A stretch of DNA of 64,000 bases from JBCCBV01 sp039033855 (GTDB taxonomy: Bacteria > Planctomycetota > Phycisphaerae > Phycisphaerales > Phycisphaeraceae), in assembly GCA_039033855.1 (NCBI GenBank), contig JBCCBV010000011.1:44074-108073 (forward strand), in the 5' to 3' direction. Below are positions 61,101 to 64,000 of this stretch, piece after piece. The position numbers were made by a program, and so were the translations under genes. Below the pieces are notes generated by a model. It saw only the letters and a program-made list of their open reading frames with translations, ran no database searches and was not told the origin of the DNA. Within the stretch, counting starts at the first letter, position 1. Every line of letters starts with the position of its first letter.

Positions 61101-61637
61101 GGCCACGCCCTCGTAGAACTCGCCTTGTTGGGTGCCGCCGTCGCCAAGCCCGCAGACCACCACCGGTTTCTCCGAGTCGTCTTTGATCCGGTCGGCCACG
61201 CCCAAAGCGTGCGTGCAGTGGTTGGCCACCGGCACCGGCGTGCTGGCGACCCGGGCCGTGGCGCTGGCGACAAAGCACGACATCTGACGGCCCGACGACA
61301 CCGACCGGACGTTGCCCAGCAGAGCGTCGAACCAGACCCGCGGCCCCAAGCCTCGGGTCAGGTACAGCGGCAGGTCGCGGTAATGGCCGAAAACCCAGTC
61401 GTGCGGTCGGAGCGCCATGCCCAGCGCGGCGATGCCTTCGTGCCCGCGCGAGGTGATCGAAAAGAACGCCTCGCCGGACGAGGACAGCTCGACCACTACC
61501 CGGTCCACCGTTTCCGACGTGCGCATCCAGCGGTACAACCGGCGCGCCGCGGCCACGGGATCGACCGGGGCGGGCGCCGCGAGCGAGGCGGCGGCAGGGT
61601 CGGTGGACGTGGGCACAGGCGGTTGCGGTTGGGTCAA
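58128..61637 (-). CDS. Fusion of 2-oxoacid dehydrogenase E1-alpha, E1-beta, lipoyl domain and beta-ketoacyl-ACP synthase III
   Basis: One continuous frame of about 1169 residues with four enzyme modules in order. E1-alpha (about 20-330) has the TPP motif GLGDGGTQQGEFYEGV ending ...EDNGLAIST. E1-beta (about 365-690) has LSESIILGKSIGQAMLGG, MVQFADFLPNG and GPFHAQTFEGTLAHIPG. The lipoyl domain (about 727-801) carries the lipoylation Lys in EIEADKAAAEV (K764). The C-terminal KAS III module (about 843-1169) has the full catalytic triad: Cys in VNAACSGWLYAID (C959), His in LVPHQANRRIFEA (H1097), Asn in AEHGNTSSSSIPL (N1127). There is no E2 acyltransferase or E3 module. The start is most likely TTG 61637 (MTQPQ...); GTG 61664 is possible. 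The simplest reading is decarboxylation of a 2-oxo acid to an acyl-lipoyl group that feeds fatty acid or polyketide chain initiation in the same protein. Confidence 0.88.
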   Translation of the reverse strand: MTQPQPPVPTSTDPAAASLAAPAPVDPVAAARRLYRWMRTSETVDRVVVELSSSGEAFFSITSRGHEGIAALGMALRPHDWVFGHYRDLPLYLTRGLGPRVWFDALLGNVRSVSSGRQMSCFVASATARVASTPVPVANHCTHALGVADRIKDDSEKPVVVCGLGDGGTQQGEFYEGVAEAVRENLPVLFYVEDNGLAISTRTAGRTFYDLPSGPADALFGLPIHRLDLRRVWSAAEPLAQVVEGMRASRGPALAVLRVERMRAHSNADDHRVYRDAEHLAHLAAEGDPVERLKHDLLAEGLLDDAEVERIDAEVEAEVRAAAESARRAPEPTLAPALEVARPIPESIGPAAPDPSARPATQAADNGQARLTMLEAMRATFRDALETDADVTLLGQDIEDPKGDVFGVTKGLSTDFPGRVRNAPLSESIILGKSIGQAMLGGRPVAMVQFADFLPNGVSQILSELSTMYWRTGGVLECPVIVTAPCGGYRPGLGPFHAQTFEGTLAHIPGIDVLMPSTAEDAAGLLRAAFASRRPTVLLYPKVCLNDRSDDLTAAPERLGQPIPLGRARRLMPGDDLTMVSWGAAMGPTRDAARWLNEHAGVSIDLWDLRSITPWDRPAIVASAKRTGRLIVAHEDVSTGGFGAEILAAVSEDAPGVRTGRVARPDTHIPYSYASQVEILPSVRRLVDAAGRLLDLTFELTPDAVPAPAAPSSEASAAGTGEEIVIEAPAPSPADQAVTLLEWRVAKGDRVDAGAPLAEIEADKAAAEVSAPAAGVVSELLVAEGEQVDVGTPIVRLLADPVEAGIDRVVARTNREAPLPYASAARTTSPAADAEHTDAAREAVQVVLSPIWIAEGADRLTNAQLVERFPQWTSEDIVRRTGIESRPVCGPDQSALSLAVEAAEKVLKAEGLSVHDLSGIVCHTTTPPANTPSMACLLLAALDPKSEVECMVYDVNAACSGWLYAIDAAFHTVRSRPDSKVLVVTTEALSRVVDHDDFDTVILFGDAATATLVRGGVGSAPRPVCQDAPAMLLHQPVLSGKADPKGILTVGFEGGDPVKMDGKRVFSEAVRAMTNMSSRAFAASGLPLDTLDWLVPHQANRRIFEAVRQRLKVPQEKVIDLIAEHGNTSSSSIPLSIAKEAHRMSPGQSIGVCAFGGGFTFGAAVIELI

Positions 61638-61708
61638 AGCGGGGCGTCCGGTGGCGGACCGCACGGGCGTATCGACGGAGCGACGCGCTCGATGCGTGGT
61701 CGATGAGT

Positions 61709-64000
61709 TTAGCGTGGATCGACGGGCCGAGCCCGGTTTGACGCATCTTGCGCGGCGGTCGCAAGGCTCTGCAGCAGCCTTCGGGCGACGCCGCGGTCCG
61801 GCCAGGGCCCGACCTCCAGCCTCAGCGGGGCGCGGCACCGGGGCAGCGCTTCGGAAGCTTTAAGGACCGGTTCGGGCTTGCGTTGCTCGCCGAGCCCGAG
61901 GCAAAACGCGTCGTACGCCTCGTGCGCACGGCGCCAGGCGACCCCGGACAGCCGCAGCCGTTGGGACAGGGCTTCGATCCGGTGCGCAACCCGCATCGCC
62001 GTGCCGCCAAAGCGGGGACGCCATTCGATGGATTGCCCCAGCAGCGCGGCGGGCAGGCGCAGCTCCCACTTGCCGGGCCGCCCCCGACCGGGTCCGGGCG
62101 TGCGTCCGCGTTCGAGGCCGGCGCGAAACCGGCGGAAGCCGTAGGGTGCCGCCAGCAGCGGCCAGGCCGACACCGCCGCGTCGGTGCAGGCGAACGCGTC
62201 ATCGCTCTGCGGTTGGCCCTGGGCGTACCGCTGGACCGCCTCGATGGCCCGGCGGTAGCGATCGATCTCGGCCCGGGCCCGCGATGTTGGCTTGCCGTGC
62301 CGAAGCAGCATCACCCCACGCCCCCAAGCCTGCGCCGCGCTCGCAGACAGCCCCTGCGGCGGCGTGGCCCAGTGCGCGCCCCGGGCCGACGGGTCGGGGT
62401 CGTACCAGGGGTCCGACGCGGCAATCGCCTGCGCGACGTCCGATTCCGCCCAGCCCGGGTCGGTCGCGGCGCAGCGCCCGAGGCGCAAGGCAAGGCCGGC
62501 CGGCTCGCCGCCTACCGCACGCGCCGCGGCTTCGACCGAGGTCAAAGTCAACGGCACATACCCCCGCTGCAAGGCGTACCCGAGCCAGATCAGCGCACCC
62601 CAACGGGCCTCGCCCAAGCGCACCACGGCCCAGCGTGCCCACGCACGGACCTCGGCTTGGCGCAGCGCCTCCACCGGCAGGCTCGACGACACGCCCGGGC
62701 CCTCGGACAGGTCCACGCACGCCAACGAACGCGCCGACTCTGGCGTCAGGTGTGAAAGCGACGACGCCAACGCGGGCGCACCCGCCCAAGACCACGCGGC
62801 GCACGACGGCGGCGTGGCGGGGTCCCAATGGCCCGACCCGCCGGCCCGCCGTTCTTTGGGATCGGGGTCGCGAGAGAAGCTGACGTGCCACCGTGAACCG
62901 GCCGAGCCCGCCAGCGCCTCACGCAACCACAGCACGCGGTATCCGTGACGCCGGCCCGCTTCGGCGAGCACCGTGGCCGCGAGCTCTGGGCCCTGGTGCT
63001 CCGCGCCGGCCAGACAACTCCACCACCGGGCGCGCTGCGCGTGCAGCGGAGCGGCGGGGTCGGTCACCTCGGGCAGGTCCGGCTCGCCGGCCTGTGGTTT
63101 GTCCGGGGTCGCCTCGCGCGCAAACGCGAGCCCCCCCTGGGCCAGCGAAGGCGCAAGCGGCAAGCGCGTGGTCACCACGTCCGAACGCCCGGGGCTGCCC
63201 AGGAGCGAGGGCCCCACCACGACGCTGGCGCCACGGTGCAACGGGTCGGCGCGGATCGCCGCGGCCCTGGCCTGCGCCGAGGCCGTCGGCACGCCGAGAT
63301 AGCGCAGCCGCATCGCCATGGCCTTCGGCTCGGGCCGGTCGGCGAAGAGCACCGCCGTCTGCGCTTCCTGGGCCAGCCGGTCGAGCAGGCGGAGCGATCT
63401 TCGGTCGTCGCTCGGCCGAAACTCCGCGGTCAGCACCGAGCGCCGCAGCGGCCCAAGCTGCGTCTCAAACCGGCGCATCAATCGGCGGAGGTCGAAGCCC
63501 GGCACCCCGGGCGGCGTATAGCCCAGGTCGACCACCACCACCAGCGACATGCTCCGCGCCCCCGAGCGAATCAGCGACGCGGCCAGCGAGCCGTCGGCCA
63601 CACGCAACGCGTCGGCCGGCCATGCCTCTGGACGTTCGCCCCGACCCAGCGAGGCGAGCTGCGCCAGGCCGCCGGACGAAACCACCTCGAACCCGCTTTC
63701 GCGCAGCAGCCAACCGATGGAGGACCGAAGCGGGACCGGGTCGGCCCCCGCTTGAGCGTTGACACGATCCGGAGAGGGTTGTGTAGCGTCGTCGTCCAGA
63801 GCCCCTGCGCGATGAGGATCAATCGCCACCGCTTCGGCCCGGGCACGCACCAGCTTGCGCAGGGCCTCGCCCGAGGACGCTTCATGGTCGCGGACCAGCT
63901 CGACCACGCGCGCCGCGACGTCTGCGGGGCGGTCGGGGTTGACCTCGTAAACACCCCGGAGCACGTGGGCCGAACGGGTGTCGAGCGCGGCGCCCGCGGC
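61709..64000 (-). CDS. Indolepyruvate oxidoreductase-like protein, cysteine-poor, N-terminus outside window
   Basis: 763 residues visible; the frame stays open to the right edge (…AHVLRGVYEVNPDRP). Best eye match is to indolepyruvate:ferredoxin oxidoreductase: a gamma-like region (AGAEHQGPELAATVLAEAGR then YRVLWLREALAGSAG) and a C-terminal part like that of the family (ALIWLGYALQRGYVPLTL, SVEAAARAVGG, LALRLGRCAATDP). The preceding SLVVVVDLGYTPPG ... TAVLFADRPEPKAMAMRLR aligns with the pyrimidine-type TPP domain, but the ferredoxin cysteine clusters expected after it are absent. So it may have lost the iron-sulfur function. The call is moderate at best. It lies directly upstream of the E1/KAS III fusion gene, 71 bp apart, on the same strand. 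Confidence 0.45.
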   Translation of the reverse strand, partial: AAGAALDTRSAHVLRGVYEVNPDRPADVAARVVELVRDHEASSGEALRKLVRARAEAVAIDPHRAGALDDDATQPSPDRVNAQAGADPVPLRSSIGWLLRESGFEVVSSGGLAQLASLGRGERPEAWPADALRVADGSLAASLIRSGARSMSLVVVVDLGYTPPGVPGFDLRRLMRRFETQLGPLRRSVLTAEFRPSDDRRSLRLLDRLAQEAQTAVLFADRPEPKAMAMRLRYLGVPTASAQARAAAIRADPLHRGASVVVGPSLLGSPGRSDVVTTRLPLAPSLAQGGLAFAREATPDKPQAGEPDLPEVTDPAAPLHAQRARWWSCLAGAEHQGPELAATVLAEAGRRHGYRVLWLREALAGSAGSRWHVSFSRDPDPKERRAGGSGHWDPATPPSCAAWSWAGAPALASSLSHLTPESARSLACVDLSEGPGVSSSLPVEALRQAEVRAWARWAVVRLGEARWGALIWLGYALQRGYVPLTLTSVEAAARAVGGEPAGLALRLGRCAATDPGWAESDVAQAIAASDPWYDPDPSARGAHWATPPQGLSASAAQAWGRGVMLLRHGKPTSRARAEIDRYRRAIEAVQRYAQGQPQSDDAFACTDAAVSAWPLLAAPYGFRRFRAGLERGRTPGPGRGRPGKWELRLPAALLGQSIEWRPRFGGTAMRVAHRIEALSQRLRLSGVAWRRAHEAYDAFCLGLGEQRKPEPVLKASEALPRCRAPLRLEVGPWPDRGVARRLLQSLATAAQDASNRARPVDPR

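Noticed and set aside
1..64000. CRISPR arrays, insertion sequences, phage or plasmid genes
   Set aside because: No regular short repeats with spacers, no transposase, integrase or structural phage motifs were seen on either strand.

Overview
The window looks like chromosomal DNA of a GC-rich planctomycete, most likely of class Phycisphaerae. This is inferred from proteins typical of that group: PEP-CTERM sorting tails, a dockerin-type Asn-Gly-Asp repeat region, stand-alone pseudopilins with an FTLIELLVVI leader and a C-terminal FADGH motif, a sulfatase, a futalosine-pathway MqnA and many polysaccharide-degrading enzymes. No phage, plasmid, insertion sequence or CRISPR array was seen.

Left part (1-21 kb) is a catabolic and secreted-protein region aimed at acidic, probably sulfated, algal-type polysaccharide. 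On the minus strand are a partial lyase-like secreted protein, a GH10 xylanase, a pseudopilin, two paralogous PEP-CTERM proteins (one with a dockerin region) and a LacI regulator with two abutting operator-like palindromes before its start. Next comes a long minus-strand run (15.0 kb back to 6.5 kb): KDPG-type aldolase, AraC regulator, Gfo/Idh/MocA oxidoreductase, two TIM-barrel isomerases, a galactonate-dehydratase-type enolase, a uronate-dehydrogenase-like SDR and a heparinase II/III-type lyase. Divergent from it are a GH88 unsaturated uronyl hydrolase and an SDR. Together they can be read as: lyase makes unsaturated oligouronides, GH88 releases the terminal sugar, oxidoreductases, isomerases and dehydratase make a 2-keto-3-deoxy acid, aldolase cleaves it. 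No transporter and no KDG kinase are present. A sulfatase follows behind a pair of palindromes and a 5'-truncated fructosamine-kinase relic.

Middle part (21-46 kb) is mostly housekeeping: an unusual tRNA with anticodon UAA, purN, gluQ, a DUF192 lipoprotein, an RsbU-type phosphatase, a large AsmA-like protein, mqnA, queD-queE-folK, cysH, an L,D-transpeptidase, a chemoreceptor with a c-type haem sensor domain, a tetrapyrrole set (siroheme dehydrogenase, CcsA/HemX, hemA), a membrane glycosyltransferase-like protein, upp, a pseudopilin, an ABC exporter pair and hisA.

Right part (45-64 kb) has aroA followed by a tight group resembling a reduced ebo cluster (small protein, TatD-like hydrolase, UbiA-like prenyltransferase, nucleotide-pyrophosphatase-like enzyme), a membrane protein, a ClC channel, rnpA, a YihY protein with a long acidic insert, nadE and a TPR lipoprotein. 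It ends with the most striking gene: one polypeptide joining 2-oxoacid dehydrogenase E1-alpha, E1-beta, a lipoyl domain and a ketoacyl synthase III, next to a cysteine-poor relative of indolepyruvate oxidoreductase that runs off the right edge.

All functional calls are from reading the sequence and remembered family motifs; no database search was run.
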